Origin: Bidens hawaiensis
Lineage: Eukaryota; Streptophyta; Magnoliopsida; Asterales; Asteraceae
Reading direction: 5' to 3'
DNA: 64,000 bases
Assembly: GCA_021521415.1 (NCBI GenBank)
Contig: JAIQDT010000672.1
Location: 310,001-374,000, forward strand
Part shown: positions 1 to 11,957 of the stretch, in pieces
Layout: each line of letters begins with the position of its first letter
Position numbering within the stretch: position 1 is the first letter of the stretch
Translations under genes and position numbers: made by a program
Notes under the pieces: generated by a model
Told to the model about the DNA's origin: nothing
Databases searched by the model: none
The model's input: only the letters and a program-made list of their open reading frames with translations

Positions 1-224
1 AATATATATTTTTTTTACTATTTACGAGCCATAATTAAAATACCTTGATTCGCAGTTTTTTATATGTGTAGTTAGATTTTAAAGAAAAAAAGTTAAATAC
101 TACAAGTAATAAAAGAAAAAGTAAATTATATATTAAATAAATTTAGAAAAATAAAAAGAAAAAAAGAAAAAAAGAAAGAAAAAGAAATTGAAGATGTTGA
201 GTTTTCTCCCTCTCTAACCGAATT
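1..224. other. AT-rich flank at left edge, no gene seen
   Basis: This is AT-rich sequence with A-rich runs and no recognisable exon on either strand. It lies downstream of anthocyanidin synthase exon 1, on the side where exon 2 is expected, so it is probably intron 1 sequence. I could not find exon 2 here. Confidence 0.4.
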
Positions 225-234
225 AACGAAATAT

Positions 235-1412
235 GGGTTAGGTACAAATAACAAGTTTGATTTTTCTAAAAAGGTTAGGAAGGACTGTAGGAGATGAGTG
301 AAGATGTAAGTGGGTTTTATGTAACTGGGTTTTTGAAATTAATTTAAGTGGGTTTTGAGATTAAAGTAAGTGAGTTTTGATATAAAAGTGAAACAAAAAT
401 ACCCTCCTTCCTAGCCTTCTTAGAAAAATCTAACTTTTTATTTGAACCTAACCCATTATAAATAATATCTTTTTCTTTTTAAATTGGATATTAAATTTTA
501 GTATATCCATATTAAATTTTGATATTAAATTTTAAAAATAACACTTTAGTATCAAAACTCATTTACTTTAATCTCAAAACCCACTTATATTAATTTCAAA
601 AACCCAGTTACATAAAACTCACTTACATCTTCACTCATCTCCTACAACCACCACCACTCCACCGCCCACCGCCACCACAACCGTCACCCACCACCACCAC
701 CTCGTCGGAAAGTTCACCGGAAAAGTCGTCGGAAAGTCACCGAAAACAATCCCCGAGAAATTTCGCCGGAAAAATCGTCGAAAAATTCACCGAAAAATCG
801 CCGAAAAAAATCACCGAAAAACAGCTGTCGAAAAAAACACAATGAAAAACACTATGAAAAACACAATTTAAAAAACACTATGTAAAACACAATGAAAAAA
901 AACACAATGATAAAAACATAATAAAAACCACAATTATATGGCAAAATATAAAAAACACAATAAAAAACAAAATTGTATGGCACAATATAAAAACACAATG
1001 GAAAAAAAACACTATGAGAAAAAAAACACAATGATAAATACAATTGTATAACACAATTTTGTATAAACACAATTTTGGTAAATCACAATACGTAAAAAAT
1101 CCACTAATTTTTTGTAATTTTTATAAAACAATATGGTACTCATATAAAATATAAAAAGACACTCGTTATTATGGTGAATTTGTTTTTCAATAAAAACATC
1201 GGATGGACGTTTTAAAATTATGGGAGAATTTAGCATGTGTCTTACATGTACAGAGAAAAAGTCAACAAATATGTCATTCTTTTTATGCTCTTACGTTTAT
1301 TTTCACACATGATTTCCACCTAAACTAATCTCAACCCTTTATGTTTAAAATCAATGGACAAGGTTATTTCTATCCTTCCTACAAAAACTATACTTCCTGT
1401 ATATCCTAACCC
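235..1412. mobile_element. Complete non-autonomous DNA transposon (MULE-like) in ANS intron 1
   Basis: The ends are degenerate terminal inverted repeats of about 50 bp. The left end starts GGGTTAGGTA and the right end finishes TCCTAACCC. The element is flanked by a perfect 10-bp target duplication AACGAAATAT at 225-234 and 1413-1422. It has no transposase. The interior has a CCACCACC/CGCCGGAAAA-type segment (about 650-800) and an array of AAAACACAATG-like repeats (about 830-1080). A second copy of the family lies inverted at 42095-42781. A 9-11 bp target duplication with long inverted repeats suggests the Mutator-like group (inference). The copy is internally rearranged: 235-289 is inverted relative to 395-457, and 290-380 relative to about 540-650. 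Confidence 0.8.
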
Positions 1413-1493
1413 AACGAAATATATAAAAACCGTAATAGAAACTCTTATTAATTTCTTATATCACAAATAATAAATTTCTATGCACTTGTCTTA

Positions 1494-2154
<661 letters not shown>

Positions 2155-4297
2155 GAAAGTTGACTAGCTAAAATCAATTATTTGTGTTTGTTTATCTAGT
2201 TACCTGAATTCATTATTATTATTTTTATTTTTATTTTTAAGATGCATATGGGTTACCAGTTCGTGTTGAATCTGCTTTGAGTTAAAAGCAAATTCGGGTT
2301 CCAACTCATTTTTTTAGGAGGAAATCCTGACTCTATCCAAACTGGTTCATGTGGGTTGTATTGGAGTAAGGTCGACTTAAACCGGTTTGTAAGCTGGTTT
2401 TAGTTTACAAAATTGTTTTTTTTTTTTATAAATTATAGAGAAAAAATTTCTCAAAATAATAAATAAACATAAAAAACACAAATTTTGAAACTGAATAAAA
2501 AAAATCAATTAATTTGGAAAGAAAAAAAAAAGAAATTGCAATATTCACTAGATAAGCTTAAGTTTTTCTTACTTGTGATCGTTGTTGTTGTTTGGCATTT
2601 GTTTGTCGTCAAGGTTTTTTTTAGATCTTTTTGGTAAGGAGTTCTTGCACGATAAGTAGATCCGCATTCCCATCACTATCTCTTACTCATGTATATATAT
2701 ATATATATTTTCTTCTCTCTCCGTAAGTTCGTCTTCAAAAGGTATGAACAATGTCGTATCAATTCCACACCCATCCAGATGATTGCCCAAACAAATTCAT
2801 CCTTCCACTATTGTGATGCTCTTTGTTGTTCTTAGAGATATAACTTGGTCACTAAAAGGGAAAAAAAAGAAGGCAAATTTCAAAGCCACCAAATTCCGCT
2901 TTTCAAATTAATAAAAGATATTAATCTAGAAATAAATATATTTTAAATATTTTATTAGGTGACCGGGCCAATCATAAGACCAAGATTTCATAACAAGGTT
3001 AAGTGGTAAAGCAAGTTGTTTATGTCCGACTTGGTAGGATGTAGAGGTGTATAAAAAAACCGGTTTGAGACCGATTCATGGCAAACCAACTCAAACCGGT
3101 TTCATCCAATCCGTCGTTTTTTGTATCGGTTCTCCTTTTAAACAACCGAACCAATTTTAAAACCGAACCGGTTTGAGGAAAACCAGTTAAAACTGGTTTT
3201 AACCGGTTCTAAACCGAACTGACATGAACCAGGTCGACTTCTCTAACTCCTAAACCGGTTTATAAACCAAACTTGTTTGGGTCAAACCGGTTCGGTTGGA
3301 GAAAAAAACCGGTTTTGTACACCTCTAGTGTGGGATGTGTACCAACAACCAAGTTACCAACGGCATACAAAAATGCAAGCTGGGCCTGCCTGGTGGAATG
3401 AGCTTAGGCCTGTTTAATACCATACCAATACCCTGCCGACCGGGAAAGTTTTTACCCATCGACGCTGAATTCCGGCGAACGGTGTTTTGCCTTAAACCAG
3501 TTCCGCCTTCTGGTAAGGTAAGTTTTGTTATGTTGGAATTTTGCTTCCAATAATAAATCCACTGTTTGAGCTTGGAACCAAAGTGTTATTAGTCAATTGC
3601 TTGAACCTAATTTATTATCATTATTATTATTATTATTGTGTTATTATGTAATAACTAGGATTTTGATATTCTTCAAACTCCCATTGGAAATTATTCATTC
3701 TTTTATTTTGGCCAAACAAATAAAATATACTCCGACTGATCCACCGCCATAAATCGTAAAACCTAGAGCTCCTGCTGCTGCCTGGTGGAGGATAACCCCG
3801 AGCTTGATCTTGAAGTTAAACGAGCCTAAGATCAAGCCAACGGGCCAGCCATGACCCGAGCCAAGCTTGGTCAAGCTCAGCTCAGTTACAAAAAATGAGC
3901 CAGCTCGGCTCAAGTTGTATCAAATCAAGTTTTTTTAGCTAGTTTTATTCCAAGCCGCGAGCTTTTTGAACAGCCTATATGTATCTTAGTAAAACCGCAA
4001 GCAATGGGCAAAAAAACACACACACGAAAAAAACGAATTAAAATGGGTAAATACTCGATTTTAAAATTTAGTTACGTTAAGGGTATAATAGTCATTATAT
4101 AAACTATTTCTAATAAAATAAATCAAAACGGGTAAATTTGCCATTTTTAAAGTTAGGGAGGGGGAAATATGCAATTGTCCCTTTAAAATTTTGCTGTCAA
4201 AATCCATGTGAACTTATACAGAGATTCATTGCTAAAATGTTTACGACTCGTTGTTATTGTACTTAAGGCTATCTTTTGTATACAAATTTCAAAAGTT
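2155..4297. other. Intergenic region between ANS and the TFIIIC gene
   Basis: No gene is recognised. It holds a TA microsatellite (about 2692-2708), an ATT microsatellite (about 3614-3638), a MITE at 3042-3327, and the remnant of a 'GAGCTCGGCTCG' repeat family near 3780-3985 that ends in AGCTTTTTGAACAGCCTAT. The rest is AT-rich. Confidence 0.5.
3042..3327. mobile_element. hAT-like MITE with AACCGGTTT-rich interior
   Basis: The terminal inverted repeats are TAGAGGTGTATAAAA on the left and TTTTGTACACCTCTA on the right, enclosing many repeats of AACCGGTTT and its variants. The left flank GTAGGATG and the right flank GTGTGGGATG are similar but not an exact 8-bp duplication. A relative with the same TAGAGGTG ends occupies the thioredoxin intron (34835-35480). 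Assignment to hAT is inferred from the end sequence. Confidence 0.65.
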
Positions 4298-5022
4298 ATG
4301 GCGACATCCGATGAGCAAGTGGAAGGTGAAGAAGCTGAATATGTTATTATGGACTTGGATGCAGTTTCTGAGCAAATTCACATTCCGCCTAATGCGCCTT
4401 ACGTTCTCTCTGTACGTATGTTAGACTTTCTAAATTAGTAAATGTTAAAATGTCTCATGTCAGTTAGTTTCTGTATGCACGAGATTTCTGTATTGATGAC
4501 TTGTTTTGTTTTGAATGCAGGGCCTGGACACATTGAACCCGATTCTTATTATTGATGACAAAATAAAGCTGGTAAATCACTTAATATGCACATGTTTTTG
4601 AGTCAGTTAGACGTATTATACTTTACATGTTTTTGGATTATGGATTTTGCAGATTGGCGAGTACGAGGAAACTGTCGGGACATGTATTGTTTTAAGTGAA
4701 AATGGTTAGTTGAAGCCTTGAAAGAAGCTATAAACCTATGTGTCACTTATGGTTTTGAATCATACATTGAACCTGTTGACTTTATGTTTTTTGAAATGTA
4801 ATTGATTAAATGCCGGTTGCAGATGCCCCTGCTGAGGTCCATGAAGAAGTGGGACCATCTGGTGCAAATCTTATTTCTGGGAAGCCTATAATCAATCCAA
4901 ATCAGGTTCCTAAGAAGCAAGTCAAACCTGTTTGTCAACTTCAAAAGATTCTTAGGTTTAAGTTGTTATCAGAGAGTCAAACCGAGTCAACAGTTGAACA
5001 GAGTAGCATGGAACCCTTGTAG
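4298..5022 (+). CDS. TFIIIC tau55-related protein (GTF3C6-like)
   Basis: This is probably a small subunit of TFIIIC, the factor that recognises internal promoters of tRNA genes for RNA polymerase III. There are four exons: 4298-4411, 4521-4571, 4653-4704 and 4823-5022, all with GT-AG borders and matching phases, giving 138 residues. The TFIIIC sub6/tau55 core is clear: EYVIMDLDAV near the N-terminus, then IPPNAPYVLS, SGLDTLNPIL and IGEYEETVGTCIVL (about residues 15-72), which should form the small beta-barrel that binds the TFIIIC partner. The C-terminal half is Lys/Pro/Ser-rich and poorly conserved, as usual. The ATG at 4298 gives the acidic leader typical of the family. Confidence 0.85.
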
Positions 5023-6231
5023 TCCAAGCAACAAAAGGTTCTAGTCGTGTCAGTCTTTGTTTATCTTATTAGAGCTGACAATTTAATCTGTTTTATACGA
5101 TAGAGGTTGACGCGGGCTATATTTTATCATCGATTAGATGCAATATTAACACTTAGTTGAGAGAAACAAATGAAACTTGTTTTCTTCCCCTGCACTTGTT
5201 TTAGAGGGTATGATGGCAATGTTGTAAGTTTTATCTATCATTTGCTAGTGATACCAAAGATAGAGCCAAATGGAAATATAAGTTTGGTGAACAGCTAGTG
5301 TCCAGTGGGTTGTGTTTCGGGTTATTAGGGCTTTTCGAGTTCAACTTTTTTAGGTGGCATAGAATAGAACTGATTTAGTTGAAACTTAAATACAAAGTCA
5401 AGGCCTAAATTCAACTTTTTTCGACTCCAAACGTAATCTAGAACCAACATCCATAAGCGAACCAAATCAAACCCATACATAAAACCGACACCAATCAGTT
5501 TCATGAAAGCGAAAAACCCAAATGTGTAGTTTGGCACAGTTAGTCCAAACTGATTCAGATTGACTTGTACACACCCCTATTTCTAGAGGCCAACTAAGCT
5601 AGCTCATCAGGACAAATCTCTTAATATTATTATTATGGATAAGACGAGTAGAGTTTGTTTAGATATTTAATTATTAACATATCCATCACCTTTATAAAAT
5701 AAATTAAGTATTTAACTATTTTTATGCTAAATTATGACTAAAACATATAACATGACAAATACACTTTTGGATTTATTCATACAAATTATTATGTCTTAAT
5801 AAAGTTAATGTGACACTTTTGATAAAGTTAGCACTATTATTGGTCTTAATAGTTGTTTCTTTTTTTGTTTATTAAATGTTATATGAATTAAGTGTCCTTC
5901 CTATAAATAAATGTTAATTATCTTTTACAAATTTTTTTAAAGTGGGTATCCTGTCACTCAAAGCATACATGACACAAAGAGGGTGATCACCGAATCGATT
6001 GGCGATCACTTTGATCCAATATAGATGTTGGCGTGCCATATGCACAAGGTTCTACTGATCGTCAATTGGTTTGACGATCAGTTTATAAAAAAATGTTCAC
6101 ATGTAACACGAGATTGTGCGATTGCGACTTAGGATAAGATGATAGATTTTTCACGTGAAATGGTCCTCTTGTTGCCCCACAATATATAAAAATACATGCA
6201 TACCATCAATTAGACAATCATTCACCAGCCA
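5023..6231. other. Intergenic region, no gene seen
   Basis: This is AT-rich spacer. A degenerate repeat rich in AACCAA/TTGGTT occupies about 5290-5580 and ends in TTGTACACACCCCTA, probably another old hAT-like MITE. No exon signature is visible. The last 300 bases should contain the phospholipase promoter. Confidence 0.4.
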
Positions 6232-7909
6232 ATGGAATCCACAACTCCATGGCTAGAGATCCTCGGAAGCAAGAACTGGGAAGGCCTTCTTGACCCATTA
6301 GACAACACTCTCCGGACACTCATCCTCCGCTGCGGCGACTTCTGCCAAGCCACCTATGACGCCTTCAACAACGACAAGAACTCCAAGTACGCGGGCAGCA
6401 GCCGCTATGGCAAGAAGTCATTCTTCCACAAAGTCATGCTGCAGCCATCCCCTTCGGATTACCAAGTCACCTCCTTTATCTACGCCACAGCTAAAATGTC
6501 GGTTCCCGAAGCCTTCTTCCTTCACTCCCTGTCCCGTGAGTCATGGGATCGGGAGAGTAACTGGATTGGGTACATAGCGACCACAACCGATGAGGTTAGT
6601 AAAGCGTTGGGTCGACGAGAGATTTACATCGTGTGGAGGGGAACTAGTCGGGATTTGGAGTGGATTGATGTGTTGGGAGCTGATGCCGAGTCTGCAGGAC
6701 CACTGTTACAACAGAAAGCGTATACTAAGGGTGAGTATGGGTTAGTTCCCCGAAACCATATAGTCAATTCGGTTAATAGGTTATTGGCAGTTAATTCGGT
6801 TTGATTGGTTAACCGCTAAAGCAAAACTTTTGATATGAGCTATACTTTTTGACTAGATATCAAACCCAAATGAACCAGAAAAAATATTAAAACTACATTA
6901 GATTATATATAATTAGTTCAGTTAATTCGGTTATATATATATATATATATCATAAATGAACCACAATTTTCGGTTAATCAGTTATGACTTAACCGAACAA
7001 TCGGTTAATTGTTCAGTTCACTTAAATCGGTTAGTTTAGTCATATGCTCTAACCTAAATCTATACTCGAACAGCTACTGATACTGGCGATGCCGGTAGCA
7101 GCAGCAGCGATAGCGACGACGAAGATACACCAAAAGTTATGCGCGGTTGGTTAACGATCTACGTTTCAGACGATCCAAACTCGTCTTTCACTAAAGTAAG
7201 CGCGAGAACACAAGTTTTAACAACTATCAGACAGTTGGTGAGCAAGTACGAAACCGAAGAAGTCAGTATAATCATCACCGGGCACAGCCTGGGTGCGAGT
7301 TTATCGATTGTATCCGCCTTTGATCTAGCCGAAAACGGCATCACAGTACCCATTGCAGCTTTTGTTTTCGGGTCGCCACAAGTAGGCAACAAAGCATTCA
7401 ATGACAGTTTAAACCAATTCCCCAATGTCAAGATCCTACACATCAGAAACAAGATAGACCTCATTCCGTTGTATCCGAGCCGGTTGTTAGGGTACGTGGA
7501 CACCGGGGTACAGTTTGAAATTGATACGAGGAAATCGGACAGTTTAAAGAACTCGACGAACCCGGGCGACTGGCATAACTTGCAGGGAATGCTGCATGTT
7601 GTGGCGGGGTGGAACGGGGCGGACGGGGAGTTCGAGTTGAAGGTGCCGAGGAGTTTGGCGTTGGTTAATAAGTCGAGCGAGTTTTTGAAGGATGAGTATT
7701 TGGTACCGGGTTCATGGTGGATTGAAAAGAACAAAGGTATGGTTCTGAAGGCAAATGGGGAGTGGGTTTTGGACCCACCTGATGAGGAAGACGTTCCGGT
7801 TCCAGAACCAGATGAACTAGATATTCCGGTTCTGGAACCGGAAGTAGTCCTTCCGGTTACAGAAGTTACAGTTGTAAATCGTCCTAACCGTTGGTGTTCA
7901 ATTTTGTAA
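6232..7909 (+). CDS. Phospholipase A1-II (class III lipase, DAD1-like)
   Basis: This predicted cytosolic acylhydrolase removes the sn-1 acyl chain from glycerolipids. Exon 1 is 6232-6730 and exon 2 is 7074-7909, with a phase-1 GT-AG intron, giving 444 residues. The alpha/beta-hydrolase signature GHSLGAS places the nucleophile at about Ser238. The other triad members are Asp295 (NKIDLIP) and His334 (GDWHNLQ). IVWRGTS, FVFGSPQVGN, WNGADGEFELKV and LVNKSSEFLKDE are hallmarks of the PLA1-II clade, and no plastid transit peptide is present. Two things are odd: a Ser/Asp-rich insert after the intron, and a C-terminal extension of Pro/Glu/Val repeats ending in CSIL, which resembles a CaaL prenylation box. 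The intron holds a TA microsatellite and AACCGAATT-type repeats. Confidence 0.9.
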
Positions 7910-9765
7910 TTTGATTTCTGTTTTGTGGTATGATTTGTAGTTTGTTGTGCAATAAGCAATATGTTTTGTAGCAAACATGTTTGATGTTGTGATGGTCACC
8001 CACCATTTGTGGTGTAAACGAGTCAAGCTGAATTGTTGGTGAGCTACTTGTAACGTACCAAATGTTTGATGATCGTTGATACTTGTTTTGTGCTTGAACG
8101 GTTGAGTTTACCGGCTATATCATGTTCTTACATAGACGACCTCAACAATCTGTAAAGTGTATTTGTGTCTAGGTGTGTTTACACGCCGAGTGCACCACTA
8201 GCCGGGAGCTCAGGTCGCTCAGTTTTTGAAGGTCATATATACAAATGCTTTAACTTTTATTGTTAGCATTTTGCACATTCAGTTTTTTGAAGGTCTAATT
8301 AAATTAATGACAAACAAGTCTGATAGTTTATTGTTTATTTTAAAATTGTTGTAAAAACTATAGTACAACGACGGTGTATTAACAATGTTTGGTATGTTTA
8401 TTGTTAATTTTATGTCGATTATTTATTAAATATTGTATTTTTATTAATTACCCGTGCTATACACGAGACTCAAACTAGTATATATGATTGTTAGCCCGCG
8501 GCCACGTAGCCTTTGACTATTTAGGCTGAACAGTTTTGTTTGGATCCAGACACTTGTGTAATCGGTCTGAGTTGTTTATTCTCTAATTTGTATTATAACG
8601 TTTTAGAGATCACGTAATCTCATGTAAATATTTGAATGACTCTATAAGACAAACAACCTGTCTATCTTATAGAGTATAAATATGTTTTGATTGTTTATAA
8701 AGGTTTAACGTATTCACCTGTACCGTCGGTGTGACTGATTGATAAACCTTCTTGATTGTGAATGATAAATAACCTATAAATTAATAGGTTTTGAATGAAT
8801 ACCATGATGGTGTTTCTTGATTAGACTACAGACCTTAAGTCTGGTTTTAACCTTGATTAGGTTTGTGAATGTTTGAAATCATGATTGTATTTGTGTGACG
8901 TTTGATATAACATGCTTTGGCTTAATAGGTTATACCACGTTGGTAAACTTCTCCAGGTAAGTAAACGGGTCCCGCGGTTGATTGGGATTTATACGAATTA
9001 CTTACCTTAGGCAATAATAGTCTGCTAATGATATCCCCCTTACAGTTACTACATGCCCGTCAAAATATAATTTTGTGTAACATTATCCTTACAGAGACAA
9101 TGTTGATTGAAAACCTTTTGTGAATGCTTTGAAAATCTTTGCAAGGTTAAAGGTCATAGCCTTGACTAAGTCTAAGCTATTTATAATATGATTGAAATAA
9201 CTTAAACTTAGATCCTACCTTAGTGAGTACTCAGTCGGGAATGCTAATACTAAGGCAGAGTGATTGCTTGATTGGCAAAACCTTGCTCCTAACTTGCTTA
9301 ATCGATCTACAGGGTGTCAGAACTCCAATTCTTGCATGAATCTCGAGAAAACAGGGTCTTGGAATGTCACGGCTATTGGGCACGCTTCCCAATGCTAAGT
9401 GTGTGAAAGTAATGGTGTTTTTGGGATGCTTTGGCTTTAAACCCGTAGCTCCCCTTTTATATGCACGATTTGGCTCCCATCACGTAGCGCGATGGAGCTT
9501 CATCGGTGGCCGTCGCGTATCGCGACGCCGCAATTCATAAAATCTTGCCACGTGTTGACACGTGGTTGGACACGTAGATTCGATTACTTAATGTGGTCTT
9601 CGCGTAGCGCGATGATCCAATTTGTTTGGCCATCACGTAGCGCGACGCCCCCTTTTTTCTTGAATTTGATGAATTACTTTGTGTAGCGCGATGAATGCTA
9701 TTGTCTTCCCGTCGCGTAGCGCGAAGAGTGTAGAAAACCAGAATTTTTATTGTGTATCCTCTAAG
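7910..9765. other. Intergenic region with possible LTR remnants
   Basis: No gene is recognised. From about 8487 (TGTTAGCCCGCGG) the composition changes. A TATA-like GAGTATAAATATG lies near 8670, and the stretch to about 9750 reads like transposon-derived, LTR-like sequence. I found neither paired ends nor a coding domain, so it stays unassigned. A cluster of GCGTAGCGCGA motifs ends the stretch and is listed separately. Confidence 0.3.
9484..9727. repeat. Six dispersed near-palindromic CGCGTAGCGCGA motifs
   Basis: Variants of (T/C)(A/G)CGTAGCGCGA recur near 9484, 9511, 9601, 9632, 9682 and 9712 with irregular spacing of about 27-90 bases. They are CpG-rich in an AT-rich setting, and the cores resemble palindromes (TCGCG...CGCGA). 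No coding explanation was found. Confidence 0.6.
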
Positions 9766-10131
9766 TTATAGAATTGTGATTTTTAGCTCAAATTTAAATA
9801 GGGTATTCCTAAGATGGATGTTACATGGGGTGTCTTTTGATTCTTCTATGGCACTGACTACATGGTCCCAACGAGGAGGAAGACTTGTCAATACTTTCTC
9901 CACCGCCAACTGATCCGATACATCCTCACCATAAGCTCTCTTATGGTTCACATTTTTCATTACTTTTGACAAGAACCCAGCAATACCTTCATTTGTAGGG
10001 TTTCGAATCTCCCTGGTATTCGGTCTGGAGAAGAGTCCAAGCCTAACGTGATGTTGAGGCAGCAGCAATACCTCATCATGAAGACTCAATGAGAGTGCCT
10101 TCGCATCATCTCTCTTTCTGTTTTCCTTCAA
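9766..10131 (-). pseudogene. Ty1/copia gag fragment (UBN2-type), degraded
   Basis: The minus-strand reading shows KENRKRDDAKALSLSL at the N-terminus, then VMKNVNHKRAYGEDVSDQ, VEKVLTSLPPRWDHVV and SAIEESKD. These are the conserved blocks of copia gag polypeptides. The stretch between the two halves does not match the family and is probably frameshifted, and the fragment ends abruptly with no protease or polymerase beyond it. Together with the primer-binding site and LTR at 10236-10529 it is the 5' end of a truncated minus-strand element. Confidence 0.8.
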
Positions 10132-10235
10132 TCGTTAAACCCACTGCTAACAGAATCCCACAGAGATTAACAGTGTCTTCATCCTTATGCTCCAGAACTT
10201 GAGAACTGAGTATTCAACCAGCAAGAGTCTTTAGG

Positions 10236-10256
10236 CTGAACCACCTCTGATACCAC
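10236..10256 (-). other. Retrotransposon primer-binding site (initiator tRNA-Met)
   Basis: On the minus strand, TGGTATCAGAGG follows the LTR end CCAACA after a few bases. This is the classic complement of the initiator methionine tRNA 3' end used by plant copia elements. It fixes the orientation of the fragment. Confidence 0.8.
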
Positions 10257-10258
10257 TT

Positions 10259-10529
10259 TGTTGGATCAGATAACACAATGTGATAGAGATAATTATGAAT
10301 TGTGATTAAGTAAAAGAGAAGAGATAAGCCAAATGTTTTATTCATTGAATCAAATAGCCTTTAAATAGCCAAACTTACAACGTAGATAAATAGGAACTGA
10401 ACAACTAGAAAAAAGATAACGATAACAAAATCAAAGAACCGGTCATCCCAAGGACTAGGTTTTATTATTTAATAAAATAAACCCACATGCAAATCCATAT
10501 GAACTGAACTTTGAATTACTCCACCAACA
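10259..10529 (-). repeat. Copia LTR (single, 271 bp)
   Basis: On the minus strand the repeat begins TGTTGGTGGAG and ends GATCCAACA, with TGTTGG...CCAACA inverted ends, and is followed directly by the primer-binding site. I found no second LTR in the window, so the element is truncated on its 3' side. Confidence 0.75.
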
Positions 10530-11957
10530 CAAACTAATTGCGCTATAGCGTCCGTGACATCTTTTTCTTTTCTAGTAACTAGGTTGTTTTAGGACTACCT
10601 TGTGACATTATATGACATAACCGGGGATGACATAACAACGTGAAAACATTGGTGTGAGGTCCCCGTTCCGAGCGCTTCACACCGATTGTACTTACAGATA
10701 AACATAGTTAAAATCAAAAACTTAGGGATTGTAGCGGAATAATTATCTTAAAACATTCAAAAAAACCAGTGACGGATACATAATTTTTTTACAGGGGGTT
10801 TACTGTCCGGAAGGTTCCCTTGAACCTCCTACTTACACCCTGACATCAATATTCCCAAGACTCAAGTTTGCGAAATGATTATATAATGTGTGCGCTATAG
10901 CCAATGCAGGGATCGATAAAAGGTGCATGTTAGCTACTAATTAGTATAAAGAAATAACATATTAATAACAAGAAACATATTGTCCATAACATGCGCGTAC
11001 ATGTGCACCATTGATAACTCGAACACATTTGACATGTGATCGTTGACCTGAGACAATAAAAATATTTTTAAAAAATGGTCGAAACTCATTTTACTGGGCA
11101 TGTTGACCTAAACCAAATCTACTATGGTATTCATAGTTATTTGGGAAGTCTTTTGAAACTTTCATAAACGACCAAAGATTTAATGTCCATCCCGAGCCAA
11201 AATTGATATTTTCTTTAAATGATCCAAATTCATTTTGCATACAATTGTTTTGACGCAAACTAAAACCTAAATTTTTTTAAAGATGACTCGAACTCATTAT
11301 GCTCATAATATGTTCTAACCAGAACCAAAGTTCACAGTTTTTTTAAATGACCCGAACTCATTTTACTTATTACGTGTTTTGACATGAACAAAACTTTAAA
11401 CTTTTTTTATAATGACCTAAATATATTTTTTCTGACCAACGATCATTAATATATTTTTTCTGGCCAACGATTTGGCTTACATCCCATTATAACTCGAATG
11501 CATTTCGACCTGCCAAAGTCCTCAATCGTTGGCCAGAAAAAATAAAACTATATAAAAAAAGAATCGAACCTCATTTTGCTGAGCATTTTGACCAGAACCA
11601 AATCTACTATGGTATTCACGGTTATTTAGGAAGTCTTTTGACACCTTCATAAATGACCAAAGATTTAACGTTCACCCAGAGCCAAAATTCATAGGCTTAG
11701 TTCATTCACGCGTCTAACCATAACCGCTTCAGCTAATCTTAATTTGTAACAATAATGCAAACATGATATGCTAATCAAATCATAAACTGGTCAAGAGAAT
11801 AAGGCTTCAGACAGACACCATTCACATTACATAAGTACCAAAAATCAGCCAAACATTAAGTTTTAACATTACATTCAAAATCAAAAGAAATAATACAAAC
11901 ACATACAACACACACCATCACACCCCTAGAATCTATTTCAAAAAATATGTTTTAATG
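10530..11957. other. Intergenic region downstream of the LRR gene
   Basis: No gene is recognised. The main content is the degenerate tandem array at 11040-11700. The remainder is AT-rich and should include the 3' UTR of the LRR gene just below 11958. Confidence 0.5.
11040..11700. repeat. Degenerate tandem repeat array
   Basis: Units of roughly 80 bases share a consensus of the form (A)nTGACC-GAACTCATTTTGCT-TTTTGACC-AACCAAA. In addition, about 130 bases at 11079-11208 recur at 11562-11692 with the shared core ATCTACTATGGTATTCA and GACCAAAGATTTAA, so part of the array was duplicated as a block. Confidence 0.6.

Noticed and set aside
3042..3327. AACCGGTTT repeats as a regulatory array (GT2/CCA-type sites)
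   Set aside because: The repeats are bounded by terminal inverted repeats and recur in another MITE, so a transposon explains them.
7159..7974. 271-residue minus-strand open stretch
   Set aside because: It mirrors phospholipase exon 2; Ser/Thr-rich with no domain.
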